Source of the DNA: Dehalococcoidia bacterium
GTDB taxonomy: Bacteria > Chloroflexota > Dehalococcoidia > UBA2979
Reading direction: 5' to 3'
NCBI GenBank assembly: GCA_009379925.1
Contig: WHSU01000026.1
Location: forward strand, 1-45,533
Length of the DNA: 45,533 bases
Positions 6,668 through 15,376 of this stretch are shown piece after piece. The position numbers and the translations under genes are program-made. Numbering within the stretch: the stretch's first letter is position 1; every line of letters starts with the position of its first letter. A model generated the notes under the pieces. That model was given only the letters and a program-made list of their open reading frames with translations. It was not told the origin of the DNA and ran no database searches.

Positions 6668-7293
6668 CCGGACGCCGCCCCGGCGCGCGGCAAGTCGAGG
6701 AGCACGCGGCCATCCTCGGACACGAGCGCCACGCCACCCCGGGCGAACGCAACCTCGAACACCGCCAGACGCTCGAGAGGCGTGCCGGAGTACCGCTGGA
6801 GAGATCGAGTCAGTGCGTGGAGCGGCGTGCCCTCGTACTCCGGGAGCGCCGGCGGTGCTACAACCAGCCGCACGCCGCCCGGGACCTGTTCCAGCTGTAG
6901 GGGCGCGTCGCACCAGTCGAGGAACTCGCGCAGCAGGTCCACGTCGACCTCGACGTCCATGCCGTCGATGGCGCCACGCACCTCGCCGCCGGCGAGGAGC
7001 GCGTCGAGTGCCACGGGGCGGACATGCAGCGGGCGGCGGCGGGCGCGCGAGAGGACAGTGAGCGCCTGCAGCATGCGCTCGAGGTCCGCGGCGGCGGCCT
7101 GCATGCCATCGAGCAGGGGCGTCGTGCGCTCGGTTGCCTCGGAGCCGATGGATTCGCGCAGCAGCTGGCCACTCAGCGAGAGGGCGAGCAGCGGCGAACG
7201 GAGGTCGTGGGAGACCGAGTAGAGGAGGGCGTCCACGAGATCCTCGGCGCCCGTGCGTGGCAGGACCCCAGGTCGGGGGGCGGGACTGGTCAT
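6664..7293 (-). CDS. Histidine-kinase-like protein with a degenerate ATP-binding domain
   Basis: About 209 residues from the ATG at 7293 (a TTG at 7377 would add 28 residues of low-complexity sequence). Residues about 18-80 are a clear DHp/HisKA domain with the H-box YSVSHDLRSPLLAL and a second long helix ending in LTVLSRARRR. The rest has the size and some strands of a catalytic domain (DLLREFLDW, GGVRLVVAPP, GRVLLDLP). It lacks a recognisable N-box Asn and the DxGxG and GxGLG motifs, so ATP binding looks lost. There is no sensor or membrane segment. It could serve as a phosphotransfer protein, by analogy with ChpT-type proteins (DHp plus vestigial ATPase), passing phosphate to or from the overlapping receiver. 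Confidence 0.7.
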   Translation of the reverse strand: MTSPAPRPGVLPRTGAEDLVDALLYSVSHDLRSPLLALSLSGQLLRESIGSEATERTTPLLDGMQAAAADLERMLQALTVLSRARRRPLHVRPVALDALLAGGEVRGAIDGMDVEVDVDLLREFLDWCDAPLQLEQVPGGVRLVVAPPALPEYEGTPLHALTRSLQRYSGTPLERLAVFEVAFARGGVALVSEDGRVLLDLPRAGAASG

Positions 7294-7395
7294 GGCCGGT
7301 CCGATCCGCGGAAGCCGTGCGCGGCCCCCATCTTCCCCCGCACCCTCGATGATCGTTGCTCGCCCGGCTCCTCGCAACCGACGCGGGCAGTGCGC

Positions 7396-7749
7396 CTACG
7401 CGACGGGGCCGAGCGGGCCGCCGCCGAGGATGTGCAGATGCAGATGGCGCACCGTCTGACCGGCGTGTTCCCCGCAGTTCAGGACGAGCCGGTACCCGCT
7501 GCCGGCCAGCCCCTGCTGCGCCGCGATCTTCGAGGCGGTCACCACGAGACGGCCGGCCAGCCCGACGTCCGCGTCGGTCAGCTCCGCGGGCGACGTCGGC
7601 GGCTCGGCGCGCGGAATCACGATGAGGTGTACCGGCGCTGACGGCGCAATGTCGCGGAAGGCGACGAACTCGCCGTCCTCGTAGACGCGGTCGCTGGGGA
7701 TCTCATCGCGCAGGATCTTCGCGAAGATGTTGTCCCGGTCGTACGCCAC
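7396..7749 (-). CDS. HIT (histidine triad) family nucleotide hydrolase
   Basis: A 117-residue HIT protein, the usual length for the HINT branch. It opens with DNIFAKILRDEIPSDRVYED and has the middle strand HLIVIPRAEP. It ends with the catalytic triad motif RHLHLHILGG, near residues 100-109, preceded by NCGEHAGQTV. Family members hydrolyse AMP-linked phosphoramidates or other nucleotide conjugates. The ATG at 7749 is preceded by GGGGAG-like purine sequence on the minus strand. It is upstream of the kinase-like/receiver pair with a gap of about 100 bp, and divergent from the MFS gene. Confidence 0.92.
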   Translation of the reverse strand: MAYDRDNIFAKILRDEIPSDRVYEDGEFVAFRDIAPSAPVHLIVIPRAEPPTSPAELTDADVGLAGRLVVTASKIAAQQGLAGSGYRLVLNCGEHAGQTVRHLHLHILGGGPLGPVA

Positions 7750-7914
7750 AGCGGCTCCCCTCGATGCTTCCGCATGCTCCTACGCCCTCGGTAGCCGCGA
7801 TTGTACGAAGAGGCCCGTCCCGAGACGCTAGGAACAGCGCGGCCTACGATTTCGAGGTCGGCGCAGCCCGCGGACGGACGCAGCGGCACGGCGCGCCTCG
7901 CACGGCTGCGACCT

Positions 7915-9174
7915 ATGAGCGACGACCCACCCGAACGCCGGCGCTTCCGTCTGGGAGCGCTGGAGCAGCGACCCTTCCGCTACCTGCTCGCGGCCGGGAT
8001 GGCGATGCAGCTCGGCGGCTGGATCCAGCGCATCGCCCTGCTGTGGGTCGTCTTCGAGATCACCGGTTCCGCCGTGCAACTGGCCGGTCTGGGGTTCGCC
8101 TCCAGCATCTTCGTGCTCGTGATCTCGCCGTTCAGTGGACCGCTGGCGGACAGCTTTGGCGCGCGGCGCGTGCTGATGGGGGCATCGTTGTTCCAGGCGG
8201 TGGCCGCGATCATCGTCGCGGTGGCGGTGTTCACCGGCCACGCCAGCCTTCCCCTGCTCTATGCCGTCGGCATCGCGCATGGGATCGGCCAGGCGCTCAA
8301 CCAGCCGATGCGCAACCTGCTGGTCTACGACGCCGTGGGCCGCGACAAGCTGCGCAACGGCCTGGCCCTGAACGCCCTCACGGGCAACCTTATGCGGGTG
8401 GTCGGCCCGAGCCTGGGCGGCGTGATGGTGGCCGCGCGCGGCGCGGACCTGGCGTTCGCGGCGCAGGCCGTCCTCCTCATCGGCTCGGTGGTGCTCGTCG
8501 GGCGCCTGCACGTCGATGTGCGCCGCAGCGCCATGCGCCTGGGCGGGTGGCGCGAGCTGGGAGGCGGGCTGGCCCATCTGCGCGAGAACCAGGCGGTGCG
8601 CGTGAACATCTGCATGGCGCTCCTGGTCTCCGCGCTGGTCTACCCGTACATGCAGTTCATGCCCGTCTTCGTCACGGAGAACCTGGGCGGCGACGAACTA
8701 GAGCTGGGCATCATGCAGTCGGCCGTCGGCGTCGGATCGCTCATCGGGCTCTGGTACGTCGTGGCGGGCCGAGGCGGGACCGCGACGATGCTGTGGGCCG
8801 GCGTGGTCTACATGGCGGGCGTCGCCGCCTTCGCCCAGATCGAGCATCTGTGGGTTGCCTTCGCGGTGCTCAGTGTCGCAGGCGTCGCCCACTCCCTATT
8901 CAGCACGCTCAACCAGGCGCTGGTGCAACTGAACACAGACGAGGAGTACCGCGCCCGGGTGATGGGCCTCTACACGATGACCAACGGCATCGAGCCATTC
9001 ACACTGCTGGCGCTCGGCGTGATCGTCGAGTTCGCCGGCGCTTCGATAGCCATCGGGGCGGCCTCCGGCGTGGCCGCCGTGGTCACGCTGCGGCTCGCCC
9101 TCTCGGCGACCCGGTCCGCCATCGTCGGGCGCCGGCAGGCAGTGGCGGCCACGGAGACGCCACCCGCGACGTAG
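7915..9174 (+). CDS. MFS transporter (MFS_3/EntS-like)
   Basis: A 419-residue major facilitator with about 12 hydrophobic segments. The N-terminal half opens RPFRYLLAAGMAMQLGGW, typical of the MFS_3 (enterobactin exporter-like) branch. A cytoplasmic loop between helices 6 and 7 is rich in Arg (residues about 200-220). The start at ATG 7915 is preferred over the in-frame one at 7801 because it places helix 1 about 28 residues in; the extra N-terminal residues have no membrane character and their codons look non-coding. Substrate unknown. It stands alone between the divergent HIT gene and the ClC gene. Confidence 0.85.
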   Translation: MSDDPPERRRFRLGALEQRPFRYLLAAGMAMQLGGWIQRIALLWVVFEITGSAVQLAGLGFASSIFVLVISPFSGPLADSFGARRVLMGASLFQAVAAIIVAVAVFTGHASLPLLYAVGIAHGIGQALNQPMRNLLVYDAVGRDKLRNGLALNALTGNLMRVVGPSLGGVMVAARGADLAFAAQAVLLIGSVVLVGRLHVDVRRSAMRLGGWRELGGGLAHLRENQAVRVNICMALLVSALVYPYMQFMPVFVTENLGGDELELGIMQSAVGVGSLIGLWYVVAGRGGTATMLWAGVVYMAGVAAFAQIEHLWVAFAVLSVAGVAHSLFSTLNQALVQLNTDEEYRARVMGLYTMTNGIEPFTLLALGVIVEFAGASIAIGAASGVAAVVTLRLALSATRSAIVGRRQAVAATETPPAT

Positions 9175-9216
9175 CAGGCTTGCGCCTTTCCGTCTGTCCT
9201 CTAGGATTCGGATCCC

Positions 9217-10425
9217 GTGTTACCTAGGACTCGTCCGTTCCGCGTGGGCTCCGCAGTTGGGGGGCAACTGGGAGTCCTGATCGACCGATCCCCGCGCGGC
9301 GGCCCCATGGTGGTCGCGTCGGTCGTGGGGCTGGCCGCTGGCCTCGGAGCCGTCGGCTTCGCGCTGCTGATTGATGGGATCCACTGGTTCTTCGTTGACC
9401 TGGTGGTCAACGACCTCCTGGGTATGCTGCCGGGCTGGCGGATCATGCTGGCGCCGGTACTCGGCATGATCCTCGTCGGCCCGATCACTCAGATCTTCGC
9501 GCCTGAGGCCAAGGGGCACGGTGTCCCGGAGGTGATGCTGGCCGTCGAGACGCGCGGCGGACGGATCCGCCCTCGTGTCGCTGTGGCGAAGTCCATTGCT
9601 TCCGCGCTCACCATTGGTTCGGGTGGCTCCGTGGGGAAGGAGGGGCCGATTGTCCAGATCGGTTCCGCCTTCGGTTCGACCGTGGGGCAGGCCCTGCGGC
9701 TGACCGAGGAGAACACGAAGCTGCTGGTGGCGGCGGGCGCGGCGGGCGGCATCGCCGCGACGTTCAACGCACCGATCGCCGGCGTGTTCTTCGCCCTCGA
9801 GGTGATCCTCAGACGCTTCAACACACGCAATTTCAGCGTCGTCGTGCTCGCCTCGGTCGTCGCGACGGCAACGGCGGTGCTGATTCGAGGTGACGAGCCC
9901 GCGATCCCGATTCCGGCATACCGGCTGGAACACGCCGCCGAGATCCCGTTGTACGCCATGCTGGGCGTCGTCTGCGCGCTGGTCGCGGTGGCATTCATCC
10001 ACACCCTGTACTGGGCCGAGGACCGGTTTGCGGAACTACCGTACCCGCCGCAGATCTGGATGCCGATTGTCGGTGGCCTCGGGGTCGGCGCGCTGGCGCT
10101 GATTGACCCGGCCGTCCTTGGGCTGGGTGAGGAGGCGGTTGACACCGCCCTGCAGGGTGAAACCGCGGTCCAGACCATGTCGCTGCTCGTGATTCTGAAG
10201 CTCGCCGCGACATCGATCACCATCGGCTCGGGGGGCAGCGGTGGCGTGTTCCGGCCGTCACTGTTCCTGGGCGCGATGGTGGGGGGCCCTTCGGCGGCGG
10301 CGTCAATCAGCTGTTCGGCGGCGACGTCGGTCCGCTCGGCGCCTATGCGACCGTCGGCATGGCCGCGATGTTCGCGGGCACGGCCCGCGCGCCCATCACC
10401 GCCGTGCTCATCCTGTTCGAGATGA
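9217..10425 (+). CDS. ClC-family chloride channel/antiporter, membrane part (frameshifted)
   Basis: Residues 1 to about 357 are a ClC transmembrane core. The first selectivity region is GSGGSVGKEGPIVQ with the gating Glu of G(K/R)EGP, and the second is GSGGSGGVFRPSLFLGA. AAGGIAATFNAPIAGVFFA lies between them. After VGG, at the G6C3 run (10281-10289), the frame goes wrong: the expected FGGGVNQLFGGDVGP reading continues in the third frame. A single missing base explains it. The codons from about 10290 to 10425 in this frame are therefore not real protein. The start is uncertain (GTG 9217; an ATG at 9307 is possible). The gene likely mediates chloride movement across the cytoplasmic membrane, gated by the C-terminal domains in the next entry. 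Confidence 0.82.
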   Translation: MLPRTRPFRVGSAVGGQLGVLIDRSPRGGPMVVASVVGLAAGLGAVGFALLIDGIHWFFVDLVVNDLLGMLPGWRIMLAPVLGMILVGPITQIFAPEAKGHGVPEVMLAVETRGGRIRPRVAVAKSIASALTIGSGGSVGKEGPIVQIGSAFGSTVGQALRLTEENTKLLVAAGAAGGIAATFNAPIAGVFFALEVILRRFNTRNFSVVVLASVVATATAVLIRGDEPAIPIPAYRLEHAAEIPLYAMLGVVCALVAVAFIHTLYWAEDRFAELPYPPQIWMPIVGGLGVGALALIDPAVLGLGEEAVDTALQGETAVQTMSLLVILKLAATSITIGSGGSGGVFRPSLFLGAMVGGPSAAASISCSAATSVRSAPMRPSAWPRCSRARPARPSPPCSSCSR

Positions 10426-11291
10426 CGCGGGACTATGCCCTGATCCTGCCGTTGATGACGGCGGTCGTCTCCGCGGCCTTGGTGTCCCAGCTGCTCAGCA
10501 CCGGCACCGTCTATACGGTGAAGCTCGCGCGACGCGGCGTGCACATCGAAGAGGAGACGCTACCGGCCAACGTCATGCAGACGCTTCGCGTCGCCGATGC
10601 GATGAGCCCGGTATGGGCCACCGTTTCCCCCAACAGCGACCTCACGGAGACCGCCCGCGCGATGGGCGACGGCGCGGAGGCCGCCGTGCTCGTCACGGAT
10701 GACGCGGGGCAGCTCATTGGCATCCTCACGAACACCGACCTGAACGAGGCCATTGCCCTGGACACCGAACAGACGGCCGGAGACATCTGCACCCGTGACG
10801 TCCAGACGATTTTCCCCGACGTATCGCTCCATCACGCCCTGTCCACGTTCGCCGGACGATCGCTGCACGTCCTGCCGGTCATGTTCCGCGAGCAACCGGA
10901 GGTAGCGTGCGGCGTCCTTCGGCGGTCCGACATCACCAACGCCTACGCGGCAGCCATCGAGCGGCGGGACTCCAAGCGGCGCCTCGACCGGCTGTCGCCG
11001 GTCACCAGCGACCACGTGCGCTACCTGGAGCTGCGCGTCGCGCCGGAGTCCGTGCTCAACCATCACTATCTGAACGAGGTCCGCATCACGGAGGACGCCG
11101 TGATCGTCGCGATCCGGCGGGACGGCGTGACGCTCATCCCTCGAGGGCACACGCGGCTCGAGGAGGGCGACCGGGTGACGGTGATCTCGGCTGCCTCTGC
11201 CGTCGAGGACGTCCGCGGCATCTTCAGCGGTGCTTCCGTGCCGATGCCGGATGGGTCACCTGAGGCGGCTCGCTCCTCGCGGCAAGCCTAG
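10359..11291 (+). CDS. C-terminal part of the ClC protein: last helices, CBS pair and RCK_C domain
   Basis: Homology starts upstream of the first ATG, at about 10290. The frame reads FGGGVNQLFGGDVG and then AYATVGMAAMFAGTARAPIT, the last ClC signature, with the usual helix EMTRDYALILPLM. Two CBS motifs follow (ADAMSPVWATVSP through IGILTNTDL, and DICTRDVQTIFPD through GVLRRSDI), then a TrkA-C/RCK_C domain beginning YLELRVAPES and ending LEEGDRVTVIS. CBS domains usually bind adenine nucleotides and RCK_C domains bind small ligands, so channel activity is probably ligand-controlled. Restored as one ORF the protein would be about 690 residues. The 3' end overlaps the convergent P450 gene by 4 bp. 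Confidence 0.82.
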   Translation: MAAMFAGTARAPITAVLILFEMTRDYALILPLMTAVVSAALVSQLLSTGTVYTVKLARRGVHIEEETLPANVMQTLRVADAMSPVWATVSPNSDLTETARAMGDGAEAAVLVTDDAGQLIGILTNTDLNEAIALDTEQTAGDICTRDVQTIFPDVSLHHALSTFAGRSLHVLPVMFREQPEVACGVLRRSDITNAYAAAIERRDSKRRLDRLSPVTSDHVRYLELRVAPESVLNHHYLNEVRITEDAVIVAIRRDGVTLIPRGHTRLEEGDRVTVISAASAVEDVRGIFSGASVPMPDGSPEAARSSRQA

Positions 11292-12508
11292 TCGAGCGCG
11301 TCGCGGTCCTGGCCGCCGGCGAGTGAGAGCCGGGAGGGGCCGCGCAGGAGGAACGTGCCGCCACGCTCCCGGCCGCCCTCGCCCAGCTGGAGGTGTGGGA
11401 AGCGCTCCAAAAGCACGCCGAAGGCCACCTGCGCCTCGAGCCGCGCGAGCGGCGCTCCGAGGCAAAAGTGGATGCCCATGCCGAAGGAGAGGTGACGCAC
11501 GTCCTCGCGCGCGACATCGAGTGTGTCGGGCTCGGGGAACTGCTCGGGGTCACGGTTCGCTGCGCCCAGCATCGCGAGCACAATGTCTCCCTTCGACACG
11601 AGGCGGCCCCCGACCTCCACGTCGCGCGTCGCGAAACGCACGACCCCCTGCACCGGGCTGTCGTAGCGCAGCATCTCCTCGATGCCACCCGCCAGCCTCG
11701 AGGGGTCGTCGCGCAACCGCTGCGCCTGCTCCGGCTGCTCGAGCAGAGCCAGCGTGCCGTTTCCGATGAGATTGGTGGTCGTCTCGTTGCCGGCCACAAG
11801 TAGGAGGATGGCGAAGGCCAGTACTTCCCGCTCGGACAGCCGCTGACCGTCCTCCTCAGCCGTCACCAGCGCCGAGATCAGGTCTTCGCGCGGCTCGCGG
11901 CGCCGCTGGGATACGACGCGGCCGAAGTACTCCACCAGCTGCTCGGTCGCCTGCCGGGCGGCCAGGGCCTCGTCCTCGCGGGTGACGACGTTGGTCGTGG
12001 CCGCGATCGCGTTCGACCACTCTTTGAAGCGCGCGCGGTCCTCAGAGGGCACGCCGAGCAACTCGGCGATCACGATCACCGGCAGTGGTTGGGCGAGTCC
12101 GGCCATCAACTCGAATTCGCCAGCCGGGGCATCCGCCAGCAAGTCGCGCGCGATCTCCTCGATGTGAGGGCGCAGTTCCGCCACGCGTCGGGGCGTGAAG
12201 GCGCGGGTCACGATGCCGCGCAGCCGCGTGTGGTCCGGCGGGTCGGACGTGAGCACCGTGGGCGTGCGGCCGAGCGGCGAGCCACGCCTTTGCTCATCGA
12301 TGGCGTCCGCGACGGGCCCTCGGGCGTTGCGGGCGTCCGAGGAGAACGCCGCCTGGTCGCGCAGCACGGCCAGACAGTCTGCGTAGCGGGTGAGCACCCA
12401 CGCGCCCAGCGCCTGGCTGCGATGCACGGGGTCGTCCGCGCGCAGCCGCGAGTACTGGCGGTAGGGGTTCGACTTGTAGGAGGGGACGAAGGGATTGAAG
12501 ACAGCCAT
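11288..12508 (-). CDS. Cytochrome P450
   Basis: A 406-residue soluble bacterial P450. The I-helix oxygen-binding motif is AGNETTTNLIGNG, the K-helix ExxR is in EEMLRYDSPVQG, and the heme loop is FGMGIHFCLGAPLARLE, with the Cys ligand near residue 355. SSDPPDHTRLRG in the C-helix region is also typical of class I bacterial CYPs, which receive electrons from a ferredoxin. No ferredoxin or reductase gene is adjacent. It lies 11 bp downstream of a second P450 on the same strand, so the two are probably cotranscribed paralogues. Substrate unknown. Confidence 0.93.
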   Translation of the reverse strand: MAVFNPFVPSYKSNPYRQYSRLRADDPVHRSQALGAWVLTRYADCLAVLRDQAAFSSDARNARGPVADAIDEQRRGSPLGRTPTVLTSDPPDHTRLRGIVTRAFTPRRVAELRPHIEEIARDLLADAPAGEFELMAGLAQPLPVIVIAELLGVPSEDRARFKEWSNAIAATTNVVTREDEALAARQATEQLVEYFGRVVSQRRREPREDLISALVTAEEDGQRLSEREVLAFAILLLVAGNETTTNLIGNGTLALLEQPEQAQRLRDDPSRLAGGIEEMLRYDSPVQGVVRFATRDVEVGGRLVSKGDIVLAMLGAANRDPEQFPEPDTLDVAREDVRHLSFGMGIHFCLGAPLARLEAQVAFGVLLERFPHLQLGEGGRERGGTFLLRGPSRLSLAGGQDRDALD

Positions 12509-12519
12509 CTGCTTCGATC

Positions 12520-12936
12520 CTACCGCGCGCCGGCCGTGGCGCCTGCCTCGCCGGCCCCGCGGGCGATGTCGGAGGTGTCCAGGGGTATCCGTCGCGCGCT
12601 ACGCAACATCCAGTCGTCGGAGCGGGGAAGGGTCGCGCCGGGCGCCAGCCGCAGGCGCGGAAACCGCCCGAGGATCGCCCTCAGCGCGACCTCTCCCTCG
12701 ATGCGGGCGAGCGGCGCGCCGGCACAGAAGTGGATCCCCATGCCAAAGGAGAGGTGCCGGTTTTCGGTGCGCGTGATGTCGAAGCGGTCCGGCTCGGGAA
12801 ACTGCGCGGGGTCGCGGTTGGCCGCGCCCAGCATCAGCAGCAGCGTGTCGCCCCGGGCGATGCGCTGTCCGCGGAGCGTCACGTCGCGCGTGGCGACCCG
12901 CACGAGGGCCTGGGTGGGCGCGTCGTAGCGGAGCAT
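12520..12936 (-). CDS. Cytochrome P450, C-terminal part after a frameshift
   Basis: This frame starts in the K-helix (EEMLRYDAPTQALVRVATRD; the ATG is the Met inside that motif). It carries the meander MLGAANRDPAQFPEPDRFDI and the heme loop FGMGIHFCAGAPLARIE. The N-terminal three quarters of the enzyme are in another frame upstream. The break is at the run of four G on the plus strand (12952-12955), where removing one base would restore NLLPGAIEEML. If the lesion is real, no holo-P450 is made. Confidence 0.82.
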   Translation of the reverse strand: MLRYDAPTQALVRVATRDVTLRGQRIARGDTLLLMLGAANRDPAQFPEPDRFDITRTENRHLSFGMGIHFCAGAPLARIEGEVALRAILGRFPRLRLAPGATLPRSDDWMLRSARRIPLDTSDIARGAGEAGATAGAR

Positions 12937-12955
12937 CTCCTCGATCGCGCCGGGG

Positions 12956-13771
12956 CAGCAGGTTCGGGCGCTCGCGCAGCAGCGTCTGCTGGTCCCGGTG
13001 CGCCATCAGCGCCAACACGCCGTTGCCGATCATGCTCGCCGTCGTGTCGTTGCCGGCCACGGCAAGGTCGATGGTCAGTTCGAGCAACTCTTCGGTGGTC
13101 AGCGACTCGCCGTCCTCGGCCGCACCGGCGATCTGCGCCATCAGGCTTGCACCGTCGCCCGGCTGCCGCGCCGTCACCTCCAGGTAGGCGAGCAACTCCT
13201 CGTGTGCCTGTGCCGCCTCGGCCCGCTCGCCCTCCGGGAGGTTGATCCCGGTGGCAGTGCGAATCAAGGCGTGCGCCCAGCCCAGGACGCGCTTGCGGTC
13301 GTCGCAGCCGGCGCAGAGGTGCTCCGCGATCACCGTGGCCGGCAACGGTTCGCACAGCCCATCCATCAGGTCGAACGGCGCGTCCGGCGTTGCGGCCGCC
13401 AGCAGTGCGTCCACCTCGCGCTCGACGAACTCTCGCATCCGCTCTGCGTATCGAGGCGTGAAGGCGCGCGTGACGAGGCCACGCAGCCGCGTGTGCTCGG
13501 GCGGGTCGCTGCTGACCATGCGTGTCGCGCTGCCGAGGACGGCATCCTGCCGCTGTTGCTCGACCTGCCGTGCCATGAGCCCGCTCGCGCCGCTCAGGTC
13601 CGACGAATACGCCTCGTGGTCGCGCAGCACCTCGAGGCACTCGGCGTACGCGGTGATGACCCAGGCATCGAGGTCACCGCTCCTGTGGACGGGCTCCTCC
13701 GCGCGCAAGCGGTGGAGTTCCGGGTATGGGTTCTCGATGTACGAGGGCAGAGATGGGGTGAAGGAGGCCAT
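12956..13771 (-). CDS. Cytochrome P450, N-terminal part before a frameshift
   Basis: From the ATG at 13771 the frame reads a P450 N-terminus (FTPSLPSYIENPYPELHRL), the C-helix SSDPPEHTRLRGLVTRAF and the I-helix AVAGNDTTASMIGNG, up to RERPNLLP. It then shifts, and beyond 12956 the same frame runs on to 12599 without P450 character. The two halves together give about 417 residues, normal for the family. The protein is a close paralogue of the downstream P450, with shared RLRAEEPVHRS and FTPR segments, suggesting a tandem duplication. It is divergent from the UbiB-like kinase gene, with 131 bp between the starts. Confidence 0.82.
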
Positions 13772-13902
13772 TGGCCGCTCATAGTAGCGGGCGCTCGGCG
13801 CCTGCGCCCCCAACGATGGGAGGCCCGCACTGTCTGGGGACCAGCCGGGGTCGCCCCTGTCGGGTGCGCTGCTATCGTGAGATCGACGCCCTCGCCCTGC
13901 CG

Positions 13903-15267
13903 ATGCCCGGAGAGATCCCCGACGTGGAGCAGACCCCGATTCGACCACCCTACGGCCGCTGGCGGCGCACGGTGCCGCTGGCGGCTACGGTGATCGGCAT
14001 CTGGCTGCGCTGGCGCTGGCTGCGCATCCAACGGCGGCTCTTCGGCCGCGACGCCATGGCCGACGCGACGCATCGCTTCCACCTCGACGCCGCGCGGCGC
14101 ATTGTGCGGCGGGCCATCCGCCAGCAGGGGCTGATCGTCAAGACGTGCCAGTTCCTCGGCAGCCGCGCCGACATCCTGATGGAGGAGTACGTCGTAACCC
14201 TCTCTATGCTCCACGACCAGGTGCCGCCGCGGCCGTGGTCGGAGATGCGCCCGGTCATCGAGGGCGAGCTGGGCGGCACCGTACAGGAGCTGTTCGCCGA
14301 ATTCGACGCGGACCCTATCGCGGCCGCCTCCTTGGCGCAGGTCTACCGCGCGCGGACTCACCAGGGCGTGGACGTGGCGGTGAAGGTGCAGTACCCAGGC
14401 ATCGAGCCGATCGTGCGCTGGGACCTGCAGGCGATCCGCCTCCTCGCCAACATCTGGTCGCGCGTTGAGACCGTGATCGACTTCCGGCCGATCGCGGAGG
14501 AGATGGAGCGCAACGCCCCGGAGGAAGTGGACTTCATCCACGAAGGGCACGCGGCCGAGGCGCTGGCCGACCTCCTCGCGGACCGCCCCGACGCCGTCAT
14601 CCCGAGGATCTACTGGGACCGGTCGTCGCGACGCGTCCTGACGATGGACTACATCGAGGGCATCAAGATCAGCGACGTGCCCGCGCTGGAGGCGGCCGGA
14701 GTTGACACGCCGCAGGTGGCCGAAACGTTGATCGACCTCTTCAACACCATGATCTTGCGTCGCGGCATGTTCCACGCCGACCCACACCCGGGCAACCTCT
14801 TCGTCATTCCGTGCGGGCCCGGCGAGCCCGCGAAGATCGGGCTGGTCGACTTCGGGCTGACGAAGCGGCTGAGCGACGAGTTCCGGGAGCAATTGATCGT
14901 GCTCACCAGCGCGATCGTGTCCGAGCAGCCGGAGCTGGTCACCTCCAGCATGGAGGACATGGGCTTCCGCACCCAGCGACACGAGGAGGCGACGTACTAC
15001 GCCCTGGGCGAGGCGTTCCTCGGAGACGTCCTGCGTTCCGGCAAGGCGTACGCCGACCAGCAGATGGTGGCGGAAGTCAACGCTCGCCTGGGGCGTGTGC
15101 TGCGCTCGAACCCGCTGGTGGACGTGCCCGGCGACGTCATCTTGATCGCGCGTGTGATGGGACTACTATCCGGCCTGGGACGCACTCTCAACTCGGAAAC
15201 GGACCTGTTGGACACGCTGATGCCGTACCTCGACCCAGACGCCGAGGAGGAACCGGCCGCGATCTGA
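13903..15267 (+). CDS. ABC1/UbiB (AarF)-family atypical kinase
   Basis: A 454-residue protein with the ABC1 fold. The Ala-rich nucleotide loop is IAAASLAQVYRA, the catalytic Lys is in VAVKVQYPG, the Glu region follows, and the catalytic loop HADPHPGNLFV and metal motif VDFGLTKRL are intact. The family hallmark KxGQ reads KTCQF here, so the Gly is replaced by Cys. Members act as ATPases or kinases that support ubiquinone or other isoprenoid-lipid metabolism. The ATG at 13903 is chosen because the in-frame start at 13771 would lie across the neighbouring P450 start and adds residues with no domain. Unlike many members, no C-terminal transmembrane pair is obvious. Confidence 0.87.
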   Translation: MPGEIPDVEQTPIRPPYGRWRRTVPLAATVIGIWLRWRWLRIQRRLFGRDAMADATHRFHLDAARRIVRRAIRQQGLIVKTCQFLGSRADILMEEYVVTLSMLHDQVPPRPWSEMRPVIEGELGGTVQELFAEFDADPIAAASLAQVYRARTHQGVDVAVKVQYPGIEPIVRWDLQAIRLLANIWSRVETVIDFRPIAEEMERNAPEEVDFIHEGHAAEALADLLADRPDAVIPRIYWDRSSRRVLTMDYIEGIKISDVPALEAAGVDTPQVAETLIDLFNTMILRRGMFHADPHPGNLFVIPCGPGEPAKIGLVDFGLTKRLSDEFREQLIVLTSAIVSEQPELVTSSMEDMGFRTQRHEEATYYALGEAFLGDVLRSGKAYADQQMVAEVNARLGRVLRSNPLVDVPGDVILIARVMGLLSGLGRTLNSETDLLDTLMPYLDPDAEEEPAAI

Positions 15268-15317
15268 CGCCGCGCGAAATTTTAACCTCATCCTGACCGC
15301 TTTCCGCGGCCACCCCC

Positions 15318-15367
15318 TTGACGCACGTTCGATGTTGAATGACCATTCACCGTAATGAACGTTCATT
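15318..15367 (+). promoter_or_regulatory. Promoter region with two TetR-type palindromic operators
   Basis: TTGACG at 15318-15323 is a plausible -35; the -10 is weak. Two palindromes follow with centres 18 bp apart. TGAATGACCATTCA (15336-15349) matches at 12 of 14 positions. AATGAACGTTCATT (15354-15367) is a perfect palindrome. Both share the half-site TGAA-T/C-G, typical of TetR-family operators. They sit in front of the small ORF, tetR and the MMPL gene and overlap the likely start of transcription, so autorepression of the operon is the simplest reading. Confidence 0.72.
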
Positions 15368-15376
15368 CAGTACGTG

